Part shown: in pieces, positions 42,723-56,590 of the stretch
How positions within the stretch are numbered: position 1 is the first letter of the stretch
How the letters are laid out: each line of letters begins with the position of its first letter
From: Pseudopithomyces maydicus
Lineage: Eukaryota; Ascomycota; Dothideomycetes; Pleosporales; Didymosphaeriaceae
NCBI GenBank assembly: GCA_026873275.1
Contig: JANTUC010000007.1
Coordinates: 1,240,001-1,304,000 of the forward strand
Reading direction: 5' to 3'
DNA: 64,000 bases
Notes under the pieces: generated by a model
What the model was told of the DNA's origin: nothing
The model's input: the letters and a program-made list of their open reading frames with translations, nothing else
Database searches by the model: none
Translations under genes and position numbers: made by a program

Positions 42723-45700
42723 TCTTAATAATTATATTTTAAGGATATATTATTAGTATATACTAAGTTATAGCTAATAATAACCTTAACTACTTTAGCG
42801 CCTATTAGGTCTAGTCTATTAAACCCTATAGATTAGATTTAGATAAAGAAATATATTATATTTTTAAATAAGGAAAGAAATATATAGAAAGAAGTCTATA
42901 AGTAATTATATAAGTAAGTTAAGGCGCTGTTAGTAGAAAAGGAAGAGGGAGTTAATAATATTTTAAAAAGTAAATTAATAAAATAGAACTCTAAATAGCT
43001 AATTAATTATTAAAGTTGGCTAAGCCTAAAAAATTTAATAGAATTAAAAGTAAGTTAAAAGGATTCTTAGCCAGTATAGCCCTATATACTAACCTTAATT
43101 AAGACTACTTAGAGAGTAATAAGTCGAAAATCGCTTATATTACCACTTATTTTATTAAAAAAGTAATAGACTAGTTTAATAGCTATCTAATAGATTACTA
43201 AAATAATAATATAGATAACTAGAATACCGAAACTATATTAATTTTTAGTAACTATAACTACTTTATATAAAAACTTAAATAAATATTTAATAATATTAAC
43301 GCAGAATGCATAGTAGAACAGAAACTATTAAAGCTATAATAGACTAAGTTAGTAGTAGTTTATATATTAGCATTTAAATAGTTAGCTAATAAGATCTAGG
43401 ACTAAGAAAAATAAAATTTAATAATTAGGTTTTATAAAGGACTTAAGTTAGATATTTAATATAAAATAATTAAAATAGAAAAGCCTATAACACTATTAGC
43501 CCTAATTAAATAAGCGGTCTAAATTAATAATAAACTATTCCTTTAGAAGCAAAATAATAAAAGAGGAAATAGGTATAGTATAAATAACTATACTAAAAAG
43601 AATTATAATTATAAAGATTCTATAGTGTTAGATACTAATAAGGAAGGTAAAAAATTATAAAAAAGGGATACTAAGAAAGATAAGTAGTATAAAAAAATAT
43701 TTATTTTAGTTATAATAAGAAAGGCTATATAGTTAGAAACTACTTAAATAGAAGCTAGAGTTCTACTAATAAAGATTTAAGAAAGGATACTAAGAATAAA
43801 TCTAATAAATAAAAAGAGAAACTAATTAGTAGTAAAGAGTATTAAGCTTTGCATTAGGCTAAATACTTAAATAATATATATATTAACTATATAAAAAGTA
43901 AGAAGGACATAGGATACTAGCCTAAGAAAAAGCTAATTATTATAAGGAAAGGGATACTCTAATAGTTAGTAAAAGAATAGAATATATAAATTCTAGAAGC
44001 CCCTAAGGTACTAGTAAGTAACTTAAAGGAAGAAAAGCTGGATAACTTAGAGAATAAATTTAATAAATTTATAAAAACGCCCTCTTAGTCTATATTTAAA
44101 AATAAAGAACCCTTTTTCTTATCACCTATTTAAGAAAAACTAATATCCCTAATAAAGAATATAAGGTTTAGGAAAATAAAATTTCTTTAATTTATAAAAT
44201 TAGCCTAAAAAATAACTATACTAGTATACTTCTTTAAGGTAAAAAGGATAATTAGGGAATAGAAGTTTTATAAGAAGGGATTACTACTAAAGTCTATATA
44301 TAAGGTATATAAGGACTAGAAGGTAAAATACTTATAAAATATTAAGTTTACCTACTTTACTTACTAAGTAGAATAAAATATAATTCTAGTTAACGGGATA
44401 CCTATAACTAATAAATAAAAGGTAGTAGTAAATAAAATAAAATAAGTAGATAAAGCATACACGCCTAGAATTCTAGTAAAATATTAAATATTAATCTTTA
44501 ATAAATAGGAAGCTAAAAAAATCTAAAAAGTCTAAAGTAATAATTCTTATATATCCCTAACTTATCCTATATACTATAAGCTAGTATAGATATTATATAT
44601 TATACTAGAATATTTAATATACTAAGGACTTAAGAAGAAATATTAAGTATATTTAATATAAATAGTTAAGGACTCGCATATAAATATAATCCTTTAAAAA
44701 AATATTTATAGTTAGTATCTATTTAAGAAGTACGATAAATATCTTATTATAAAATTAAATCTACTACTACTAATAGAATACGTTATAAAACGGCAATAGT
44801 ATAAGTGCCTAAAAAATAAGTATTTAAAATATATAAATAAAAAAATCTAGATAAAACACTAGTCTAAAGAGAAGGAAACCCTTAAAGAGATATAAAAATT
44901 ATATATAATAATTGAAGTAAAGTACTATAAATAACTTATTAGGGTAATAATTAATAGTGGAGCAACTAAAAACTTTATTTTAAAGAAATTTATAGAATAG
45001 TAAAAGCTCCTATATATAAATAAAGTAGAAAAATGGACCCTATATAATATAAAAGAACTCCTATTTACAGAATAAATATACCTCAAAACAAAACTAGGAA
45101 CCTTTATTATAGATAAATTAATTATTAATAACTTAATAATAGACTTAGCAGCGATCGACGACTAATAAAAAATAATTTTAAGGATACTATAGTTAAACTA
45201 GATTAATTTAATTATCTAGTAAAATACTAAAATAATTAAGTATCTAAGGAGATTAGCCGCGTTCACTAAAAATAAGTAATAGGTCCCTAAGGACTATTAT
45301 AAATATAAAGAAATATTTTATAAACTAAAAGGATATCTGCCTAAATATATAAAATAGGATTATAAAATTAATCTTAAACTAAAAAAATAACTAACTTAGA
45401 GTAGAGTCTATAAGATAATAGAAATAGAGGGGGATATTATTAAAAAATATATTAAAATAAACTTAAAAAGGAAATATATCTAACCTTCTTACTTATTAGT
45501 GGTATATAAAATAACCTTTATTAATAAAAAGGATAACTCTAAACCCCGTTTTTATATAGATTTCTAAAAAATAAATAATATAATTATTAAGGATTAATAC
45601 TCTTTGCCTAGAATTAATAAATTATAAAATAAATTAAAGTTAGCTAAGATCTTTACTAAACTAAATATAAAGAATATATATTATTAAATTAGGATAAAAG

Positions 45701-48700
45701 AAGGCGAGGAATAGAAAATAGTATTTAAAATTAAATTTAAACTCTTTAAATACTTAATTATACCTTTTAGATTATCTAACGCGCCAGCAGTTTTTTAATA
45801 ATAAATTAATATTATACTAAGAGAATGCCTAGGAGAGTACACTATAATATATTTAAATAATATTATTATCTACTCTAATAAAGAGAAGGATTATTTAAAG
45901 TATATATAAAAAGTGCTCTAAAGAATTAAAAAGATAAAACTTTATTTTAAACTAAAAAAGTATAAGTTCTATATAAAGAAAATAACCTACCTAGGGTTTA
46001 TAATTAAACTAGGGAAACTTAATATTAAATCTACTAAAGTATAAAAGATTTAGGATTAGGGCTAGCTAAAGAAACTATTAAATATTTAATTCTTTATAGG
46101 ATTCTATAACTACTACTAGAAGTTTATACCCTAATAATTAAAAATAACCTAACTACTTATAAATCTTACTAAGAAGGATATCCCTTTTAAATAAATAAAA
46201 GAATATTAAAAAGTAATATAAAAGTTTAAGAAGAAATTCTTAAAATTCCCTATATTATAGACTTTTAACCTAATAAGGCCTATATTCCTAAAAATTAATA
46301 TATTAAACTACGTAATAGGCGCGTGCCTTATATAATAAGATTTAAAGAATAATATAAGATATCCTATAAAATACTATTTCTAAAAAATAATATTTATAGA
46401 ACTTAACTATTCTATCTATAATAAGGAACTACTAATAATAGTAGATACCTTTAAGGTTTAGTAAATCTACCTATAAAGTGTAAGGTTCTAAATACTAATA
46501 TTTTTAAATTATAAGAATTTTATAAAATTTATAAAGAACTAGACCTTAAGTCTAAAGTAAATAAGATAGGCTTAATAATTATTAATATTTAATTTTAAGA
46601 TTATCTATATTTGAGAAATAAAAAACTTATAAGCCGATGTATTAAGCTAGAGACTAGACTTATAAAGGAAGGCTATAGTCTCTAAAGCGCTACTATAATT
46701 TAATATAAATAGTATAATAATTTATAATATATTAAAACTTATAGCAACCCTAGAATTAGGACCTAATAAATAGATAGAATAGATTTGGAAGGAAATAGTA
46801 GTAAGTAATAAAGGTATTAATTACCTGCCTAATAGATCTACCTATAAAAATAAAATATATAAAGTTTTTAAATAAACTTTTATCCTAGCAAAAATTTAAT
46901 AAGAATTTATATAGAGGTTTTATAAATTGCTAGCCTATAACTACTAGGGCATTAAATAGATTTTAGAAAGACTTATATAGGAATATTACTTCTTATAAGT
47001 AAAATAGATAGTTATTAAAGTTTTATAGAACTGTACTAATTGTTATAGGAATAAACTAGAATACTATATACTTTATAAATAATTATAGCTAGTAGAGGTC
47101 TTAGAATAGCTATAGGGAATAGTTACTATAAATTTTATTATATAACTACTAAAATCCTAAGACCTAGAAAATAAGATTAAATATAATAGAATAATAGTTA
47201 TTATTAATAAAACTACTAAATATAGTTACTTCGTACTATATAAGGAAATTAATAAAGTAGAATATATAGTATTTTAATTCTTATCTACAGTGGTAGCCTA
47301 ATATAGGATACTAGATAAGATTATTATTAATAAAGATATTAGGTTTACCTTAAAGTTATAGTAGACTATAATAAGCTTAATTAGTATTAAATATAATATA
47401 TCTATGGTATACTATCCACAGATAGATAAATAAACGAAATAAATAAATTAAATAATAGAATAATATCTCTAATACTACCTAAATTATTAATAAAATAATT
47501 AGGTAAACCTATTACTAATAGCCTAATTAGTATATAATAACTTATAATATAATGCGACGAAAGTAACACTATTCTTTATAAATTATAGGTTTAACCTAAC
47601 GGCTTACTAAGTCCTTAAGATAATAAAATCTTAGAGTTTAAATAGTAAAGTATAGGTAAAAAAATTAAAAAAAACTATAATTAATTATAATAAAACGCAG
47701 TTTTCCTGTATACTAAAATAAAAAAATATTATAATTAGAAGTATAAGACTCCGCTAATATTAAAGAAGGGGGAGAAAGTCTAATTATTATAAAAAAATAT
47801 TACTAGTAAAAGACCCTTAAATAAATTAGACTACTTAAAAATTAGACTATATAAGATTATAAAATAAATTACTTTAATTACCTTTAAATTACGGCTACTA
47901 AGCAATATAAAGATTTACTTAGTATTTTATATAGTATTATTAGAAAAAGCACCCTAAAATATATAATTAATAGTTTATAAAGCGGAAACTTATAGCAATT
48001 AATAAGAGGAATAGGAAGTAGAGAGGATTATAAGTTATAAATTTATAAATAGAAAAAACTATTATAAGGTGGTATAAAAGGGCGAAGATAAAAAAGAAAA
48101 CTTATAAAATAATATATAAGAACTAAGGGAGAATCTTAATTACTTTAAATTATTAAAGGAGTTCCGGCTAAACTAATTATATAAAAAAGGTTTAGTAATA
48201 TTAGACCTAAAATTAGACTATCTAGTAAAAACCTGTAAAAATTATTAATATTAATAAAGGTATAAATATTACTTAAAATAACTTTTAATAGCTCCTCTTC
48301 TAGACTATTCTATTAATTTATAGTTTATAATTCTACTTTCTTTTAATCTAGCTCTACCTTTAAGGTAATAGATTAATTATTCTCCTGCTTATTAAGAAAT
48401 TCCTTTTATTTTTTTAATTAGAAGATATAAAGCCGTGCAGTAATTAATTTATTAAAAATATACTTTTATTTCTTTTTAGTTATAATAAGTTTAGCTTAAA
48501 TTTTAATTTAAAAATAATTAATAGATTATACTGCAAATAGTAAGCCTAAGGACTAAAAATATTAATAGAATTATACTATCTAAAACTAAGACTCCGCTTA
48601 TATTATAAGAATTATAAATATTAGAATAAAAATAAGACTTATAAATTAATCTTTTTAGGGTATTGCGGGGAGAAATAACGTAAGAAAGATTAAATTTAGT

Positions 48701-48892
48701 ATAATAAAAATATAGTATTGCGTTAAAATTATAATAAAAAATTTTATTAGTAAATATATACTACTTAAAAGTCTTATAAAAAGGTATAAAGGGCTATAAT
48801 TATTCTAAATATAATAGGGCCTACCCCACTAATATAGTAAAATTCTATATTCTAGATAATCTTTAGGCCGAAGACTTAAAAAAGGGAGATAG

Positions 48893-49388
48893 TATTATAG
48901 CTACTATATTATAACTAAAATATAGGAATTATAATAAGGGTAATAAGAACTAATAGAAGGGAAGTATAAATAGTAATTATATTTACTATAATAACCTATT
49001 AGATTATAATTACAGGTTAGACACTAAGTATAATATAGATATATAAGGAAGATTATATAATTAGGCTTTATAAGCTTTATAATATAAAGCCTATAAAGTC
49101 TAGCTTTATAGGCTCTATATAATAAAATTATAAAGCTAATTTATATTTATAAGTATATAGTAGCGGCCACCTGCTTTAGATAATTCTTATTATTAATTTT
49201 TAATTTAGTTTTACTATCCCTTGCTTCTATAATAAAAATTATTATTAAATATTTAATAATAATAACCTTATTATATTAATTAATATTTAACTTATATAAC
49301 TTATACCTACCTATCTGCTCCTTTTAACTTACTATACCTTAACGCGCATACCCTTGGTCTACAGGACTAAAGAGTGTGTCCCTTGACA
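48893..49388 (+). repeat. G2 right LTR
   Basis: 496 bp, about 38 bp longer than the left LTR because of a local duplication of a CTTTATAGGCTCTATA-type unit near 49,085-49,125. Its distal half keeps more GC than the left copy and ends CCCTTGACA. Confidence 0.85.
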
Positions 49389-49393
49389 AGTCC

Positions 49394-50656
49394 CTATGTT
49401 TTTTAGTTTCCTTTTTTATATACTATACTAGCGCGGCACTAGCGCTTAAATAAAATATAAATAATTTTAAATGCTAAAAGGATATCCTCTTTATAATCAT
49501 TTCCTCTTTTTATATAGATGTCTTAGCTATAGAGGATTAGGTTTATATTATAATATTAAATAAAATAGTTAAGAATACTATTAATATATTTTTATTATAA
49601 GCTTTTACTACTATATATATTAGAATTCTAGTATTATAAGTATATAGTTATACCTTTTTTATCTATAAGCGCGCCTACTACGCCGCTATTATATTTATAT
49701 AAATAATTTTACTTATTTTAGATTTTTCTATTTTCTTATCTCTCTTATATTAAAAAAAAGATTTTTTATTTTTTTATAATATTAACTATCTTCTTCTCTA
49801 ATATATACTTATTTTTATACTATTACTATATTAATAGGGCTATAGGCTTTTAAGCCTATAATATATTATTTTATATATTTCTATTATTATACTTTTATTT
49901 ATATTATATATAAACCCCGCTTACTTAGTAATATACCTTTTATTAAAAATTTTTTTTAATTATCTCCGCTGCTTAAAGCAGATTCTCTATAATTTATATA
50001 CTTATTATAATATTAATAATATTATATACTATAAGTATTACTTTAGCCTATATAAGTACTATAACTTAGTACCTTAAAAGTTTATCCTTTAAATTAATAA
50101 TCTCTTTTATAGCTATAAGCGCCTCGCTAATATTATAAATTTTATTTTTATTTAAGTTAAAATACTTGCGACTACTACCTATAAATATACTTAAGATATT
50201 AACTTCTTTATTTAGAAAACTATTAAAAGAAGTTTTATAAGTACTTAATTATTATAAAAGCGGCGCTATTTTAAGTAATAATAATTAAGTACTTTACTAT
50301 AGTAGTAAAGAATTATTTAGATATTTTAAGGTATTTAATATATAAATTTATTAGTTACTGCGCCTTCGCACTAATATTATATAATATAGTTTATTATTTT
50401 TTAGTATATTTAATATATAATCCCCTACTCCTATTTTTAAATTTAAAGAGGAGGATGAGTCAGTCTTTTAAAAAAATAAAAAATTTTAAAATATTTTTAA
50501 TAAAAAGAATAAATTATAATCTATCTTTAAAATCCTTATAAATTAAAAATATATATGCGGCGCTGTACTTACCCTTAATATTATTAAATTTAATATTATA
50601 TAAAATCTCTTTACTCCCTCCGCTAATTATATAACTTTTATATATTATTATAATAT
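49394..50656. other. AT-rich remnant, probably outer part of G1b
   Basis: Bases 49,400-49,500 match, inverted, the stretch 24,640-24,740 at the left edge of G1a (shared AAGCGCTAG...CGCGCTAGTATA). This suggests the G1 LTR. The rest has no identifiable coding sequence. Confidence 0.45.
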
Positions 50657-50658
50657 TA

Positions 50659-52774
50659 CAGTAGGGTGACAGACAAAAAGCGTAATCGTTTTTTTAATAG
50701 TTTTTAAAAGCTTATAACTCTATCAAATAATTAGATAAAATTATGAAAAAATAATAAAAAGATAGAGAAAATCTAGGGAATTTTCTTAGGCCTAGCGCTA
50801 AGCTAGCTTATGTAATCTTTTAGGGGGTAGATTTGGCAGTGATTTTAGAGTAGAAAAAAATACAAAATATAATTAATTATAATTTTTTCTTTAGCGTATA
50901 AAATTTAGTTTTTTCAGTTTTATTTTATTACTAGTTTTATATTAATAAATATATTAAAAAAGCTTTTTATATTTATTAACTAATTTTTTCACAATAATTA
51001 ATTAAAAAAATTCAATTTCAACAAGATAAATTAAGTATTAAATTTATTTAATACTTAGTATAAGACCCCTTAGCTTCCTTTAAGTCCATATAACGTTGAG
51101 GCATAGATAATATACAATTATCTATTATTTCTTATGGTATTTTATGCCACTCTTCAGAAATAACTCTTTTATACTTATTTAAATCCTCTAATTTTGAAAT
51201 ATTTGGTAAACGCCAATTATAGCGTTTATTAACTCTAGTTTTCAAAATAGACCAAATATTTTCTATAGAATTTAAATCAGGACTGAAAGCTAGGTGAGTA
51301 AAAAGCTTAATTTTATTATGGTTAAACTATAATAAAGCTTTATTACTTTTATGAATTTTTGAGTTATCTTGTTGAAATTGCCAACCTAATTAGATATTAG
51401 TATAAAGTTTTTAAAAAAATTAATATATAATAATATAAAATTATATATTATTATATATTAAAAAAAGGGGTAAAATAAAAAGGTAATATTTACCGTGTTT
51501 AATATACGGTTTAACTTCTTTTTTAAGAACTTTTTCAATATAGTCCTCTGTTTTAAAAGACGTCTTATTTAAAGAGTCTTTTATAAAGACTAAATTCGAC
51601 CTTCCTCCTATCCAAATAGCGCCCCAAACTTGAACCGAAATATCATGCCCTATATTTTAATTAGTAAGCAATATTATAAAAAACTAAAATTTTTAAAAAA
51701 TTCTATAATTTAAATAGAATTTTTTAAAAATTTTAATTTTTTAAAAAATCTATTTTACGTACCTCTATTAATATTTGAAACCAAACCGTCACCCATTTTA
51801 GATTTTTTTTTCTATAATACTCCTGTCTAGATCCATGTCCTCTTTCTATTGCTGACTCATCAGAAAATATAACTCTAAAAAAATCTATTTTTTTTTATAT
51901 TTTTTAATTAATTTTTTACATATATAAAACGCTTTTTTTTATTTTTTTATCCAAATAAGGCTTTTTAAAAGAAGTATTACAAGAATAACCTTCTTCTTTT
52001 AAAAACCTTTGTAACGTCCGTTTTGAAATATCCAAATTATTAATCGATATTAACTCATTATTTTAAACTTTTAGATTTTTTATAAAATCTCGATTAATAA
52101 CTCTTTTTTGTCTATTTTGAATTTTTTTAATTGGCTTATTTTGAGTCTTTTTTAAATCTAGGATTTTTATATTTTTATTTTGTTTTTTATCTTTAATTCG
52201 ACGAATTGCGTTATAAATAGACGATTTAGGCTTTTTTGTAATATTTGAAATAGTATTAATAGGTATATTATTAATATATAATTCTTCTACCTTTTCCTCA
52301 AATTTTGAGAATTTTGGAGCCATTTTGAGGAAATAGGTATTTAAAATTAAAAAGTAAAAAGATATTACTATAAGCTAAAAAACTATTAAAAAATCACGTG
52401 ATTTAAGCTTACGTAATTTTTGAATTAAAATTGACTATAATACTAATTAATTATTTAGTTAGTAAACTAGTCTCGAAAATTTGGTCACGTGACCTATACT
52501 AACCATATTAGGTTAGAAAATAAAAAAATAAAAAATTATACGTTTAAAAAAATATTCAGGATTTTAATTTTTGCATTTTTTTAGCCCTAACTTCACCTAT
52601 TTTTAAAAAAATAGACTAAGCTATTTTAGGCAATTTTAAATTAAAAATATTAACTTTATACCTTTTTCTAAAAGTTTATTATTTCGAAAAAAATTAAAAA
52701 CTAATACTGAGTTTATTATAATTTTTTTAAAAAAGCAATTTTTTAGATTACGCTTTTTGTCTGTCACCCTACTG
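50659..52774 (-). mobile_element. Tc1-like DNA transposon, copy 2 (inverted)
   Basis: 2,116 bp, inverted relative to copy 1. Terminal repeats begin CAGTAGGGTGACAGAC and are flanked by TA on both sides (50657-50658, 52775-52776). Complete at both ends and less mutated than the surrounding Gypsy relics. Confidence 0.92.
51048..52323 (-). pseudogene. Tc1-like transposase, degraded (copy 2)
   Basis: Starts MAPKFSKFEEKVEELY and is open for 86 residues before a mutated Gln-type stop. The same two AT-rich introns as copy 1 are present. The second Asp region (GWQFQQDNSKI) and the region before the Glu (FSPDLNSIENIW) are better kept than in copy 1. Confidence 0.85.
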
Positions 52775-52776
52775 TA

Positions 52777-55700
52777 GTTAAAGTCCTTAAAACCCTCCTT
52801 AAGAAGGTCCCGCTAAGAATAGAATTTAAATTAAAATATTTATTAAAAATACTAAGCAGCCCGCTTTAGCCACTATATAAATATTACTAATATATTAACG
52901 CTCTATTATACTTTTATTTAATTCTAAAATTACTTATTTAAGTATTAATATAAGTTCTTTTTTTAGTGTGCCTCCTACAACTACTTATAATACTATTATT
53001 ATATTTCTTTTATACCCTTATATCTCTTTACTAATATTTAAAATTTTTAATATTATTATAGCTCCCGCTTCTAACCCTAGCTATAATAAAAAGATATTTA
53101 TATTTTACTTAACTTATACTATGATTCCTATTATTAATAAAAATTTAGAGGAAAAGTTTAATAACTTATTATAAAATTTATTTACTTTAAATTTATATTT
53201 TTATAGCATATTAATATTAACTATTATATATCTCTTTACTACTCTTTTTAAAATTAAATATAAAAAGTATAATCGCCCTTCTAATAATAATAATTTTTAA
53301 AGTAGTATAATAGTTAAAAAGCTTTATAATAACGCCGTAAAGGCGCCCTTTAGTTATAATAATATTAATCACTATAATTATAGCTATAGTAATTATAATT
53401 AAAAAAATTTAATAATTATTTTATCTTTAATTTAGGCTTTATACCCTCTTTTTAGTATTTACTCCCCTATAAAGTAATACTAATATATCCTTATAACGCG
53501 GCTTAATTAATTTTAATAATATTAATTATTTTAACTTTCTTCTTTTTAATTTTATAAATTATAATATTAATTCTTTATTAATATCTTCCTTTAAAACCTA
53601 TTAATTATATTTCTTATCCTATTTCTTCTATTTTACTAAATATTAAAGGACACTCTTTACTTTTCTTTTATTTAATAGTATTTTAATTTTATAATATTCC
53701 TTTATCGCGATATTTTTATTCGTTCTTATAAGTTTTAGATTTATAGTTTCTTTATTATTTCTTAATTTCTAGGGTTTTAGTAAAGAGGTATAAAATACTA
53801 AATAGATTTTAAAGCCTTTAAATAAAATTAACTTATAAGTTTATTTTCCTATTAACTCCTCTATAAAAAAAAATTAATATATTAGGGGATAACTTCTTAT
53901 TTAGATAAAGGGCTTTTAGGTTTTTTATAAAAAATAATACTAGATCCCCTTTTAAGAAGAGTTAAGGCTAATAATATTTATTATAATATTAGTTTTATAT
54001 TTTTAAAGTATATTACTAATATAATTCTATTACTTTTCTATTTCTAATTAGGGCTTAGAGGTGTACTATTATAATTAAAACTTTATTAGGTATTATTAGT
54101 TTATAGTTTAAATATAAGTAGAACCTATAATAGGTAAAGAATAGAAACAGTCCTATAATTATATTCTTTAAATTATTATAAGCAAATTCTGCAATTAGGA
54201 GTAGTTATAATTAATTCTATTAGTCTTTATAAATATAAGTATACAGATACTGCTCTAAAATCTAATTTTATTATTTTATTTATTTATTAGTCTAGGGGTA
54301 TAGTAGTTCCCTTTTACAGGGGTTAACTTTTTTAATTAAAAAATAATTAGATATTAATTGCTAGTAGGGAACTTCTATAAGAATACCTTTACTAGGCCTT
54401 AAATAGAGGTATCTATTTCTAGTTAAGAGGGTAGAGTAGAATTATAATATTATAAAAAAGGCGCAGTTATAAAGATATTACTAAACTAGAGTTTTGCCCT
54501 TTTTATTATATTTATTTATAAAGAACACTCCTCCTAACTCTCCCTTTTAGGCTTTTTTAATATATCTATAAGGGGCTTTATAATTTAAAAGAAGCCTTAA
54601 ATAAATCTATAATAAAAATTAATAAATTTAATAAAAAATTATATATTTTTAATAAAGCAGATTTCTAATTACTTTTAAACTATTTTAACTTTACTTAAAT
54701 TTATTTATACGCTGTTATAGCGCACGATAAATTTTAAAAATTTAACTTAAGTAGTATTAAAAATATATTTTTTAAATTAATATATAGGCGGTACTATTAT
54801 AATTATAATAAAACTTTAACTACTTAGTTCTAATAGTCCTTATTATTTTTAATAAAGATAAGGATATTATCTAAATATATTATATAAAAAATATTAATAT
54901 ATCCTATTAAAGTTTTATTAATATAAGCTTAAAATATAGCAGAGGCATTAGTTAGTCTAAAAGATATAATAGTATATTTAAAGTATTTATAGCGCGTATA
55001 AAATACTATCTTCTACTTATTACTGCGCTAGATTTAAATTTAATAATAAATATCTTTTAAATTTAGCTCTATAAAGCTCTTTAATCCTAATAATTTATTT
55101 AAAGTTTTATTAATAAAGAGTAGAGCTAATTAATTCTTCTTAATAATTTTATTTAAATTTTTATAATTTATATATAGCCTAAATATTCTATTCTTTTTAA
55201 AAATAAATAGAATAAGCGCTTCTATAAGGCTAGTATTCTTTTAAATTTACTCTATACGTTTTATCTTTACTATATAATTATAAAACTCCCCTAATTCTAT
55301 AGCTAATAAATTATATAATAAATTAAAAGGTACTATTTTTCCTTCTTCTATTTTTATAGTATACATAATTTTTAAATATAAATTTATTACTACAGCAGCG
55401 CTATTATTTACTAAATTTATAAATTACTTTAACTATAAAAGGAGATTTTTTTATAAATTTTTTAGAATTATTAATTATAATTATTAAAGTAAAGACCTCT
55501 AATTAATCCTTTATAATAAATAAAAATATAGGAATATTCTTAATTTAGTATATAATAGTATTAATACCCTAGCACTATATTATTATTATATAGTTTAAAA
55601 TTATATACTTTTATTAAAGCCTTAATAGCCCTATTAAAATAGAATTAAATATATTTACTACCCTATAGGCTGCTATATAAAAGTAATACTCTATTTTCTA

Positions 55701-56590
55701 AAAATTTATAATAAATATAATTATATAGTATATTTATATACTTTCTATAGTTTAGGAGTTAGGTACATATAACTATATTATTATATTTTTAAGAACTACT
55801 GCTAGGTCTAATTAAACTATTAAATATTAATTAATTATATTTATATTTACTGCGGAATCTAAGTAAAGTTAATATATTATTAATTTATTTACTCTATATT
55901 AGATTATCCCTTATATATAAAAACTTATTTAGAGTTTTTCTAATAATCTAGGTATAGTTTCTACATTTTACTATTTTTTATTTCTATAGTATTTACTTTT
56001 ATTACTAATACTATTTAAATAAAATAATTATATTTTACCTAGCAGTCCTTCTTTTAGTATTTTATTTTTTTATAATATTAGTAGGTGTCTTTCTAGATAT
56101 TACTTTAAATAGTATAATAAAATAGCGGTAGTACACCTATAAAATAATTTCAAAATAATAAAGATATATATAATAGGGTATTATTTTAATTAATAGGGGT
56201 TTTAATACTAGGGTATAATAAGAGTGCAATTAGTACTTAGCTGCTTTATTAATTATTTTTTAATATAATTATATATTCTATTAGTTCTCTATATATCTAG
56301 GGAAGTTATTATAATTTATAATTATAATTTAAATTTCTAGATATAGTTTACTATAGACGTGTATAATAAAATACTTTTATTTATAAAGGGGTTTATTTAA
56401 TTTTTTAATATAGCTAAGTAAGCTATAAATTTATTTACTATTTATTTTTTCTTTTATATTACCCTTTAGTACTATATTATTATTTATAGCTCTTTATTAA
56501 TAGGGCTTTTAATCTAGTCTAGTAGGAACGCTATTATTTATTATTAATTTAATATTTTATTAATATTTTTATTTTCTCTTTATAATTATA
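52777..56590 (-). mobile_element. RIP-degraded Gypsy relic G1b
   Basis: Inverted second copy of G1. The minus strand aligns to G1a through chromodomain (53,500-53,640), integrase (about 54,180-54,300), RT (54,850-55,250) and part of gag (55,900-56,590). It lacks the 30,172-36,996 insertion and so shows the empty site. Similarity stops at about 56,590, within gag. A 68-residue plus-strand frame at 52,968-53,174 has no recognised domain. Confidence 0.78.

Larger units (their letters stand above)
42265..49388 (+). mobile_element. RIP-degraded Gypsy chromovirus G2
   Basis: 7,124 bp with LTRs 42265-42722 and 48893-49388 and target duplication AGTCC (42260-42264, 49389-49393). The plus strand carries a gag zinc-knuckle remnant (about 43,700), protease (INSGATKNFI-like, about 44,950), RT (YLNNIIIYS for YLDD, about 45,850), RNase H, integrase (46,880-47,600) and a chromodomain near 48,000-48,170. 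AAAAAAGGGAGATAG before the right LTR is the polypurine tract. About 700 bases between chromodomain and tract are unassigned and may hold an accessory ORF. Confidence 0.88.

Noticed and set aside
52968..53174. 68-residue ORF in the G1b tail
   Set aside because: Hydrophobic, AT-driven composition inside a RIP-mutated relic. It could be an antisense accessory remnant, but nothing in it can be recognised.
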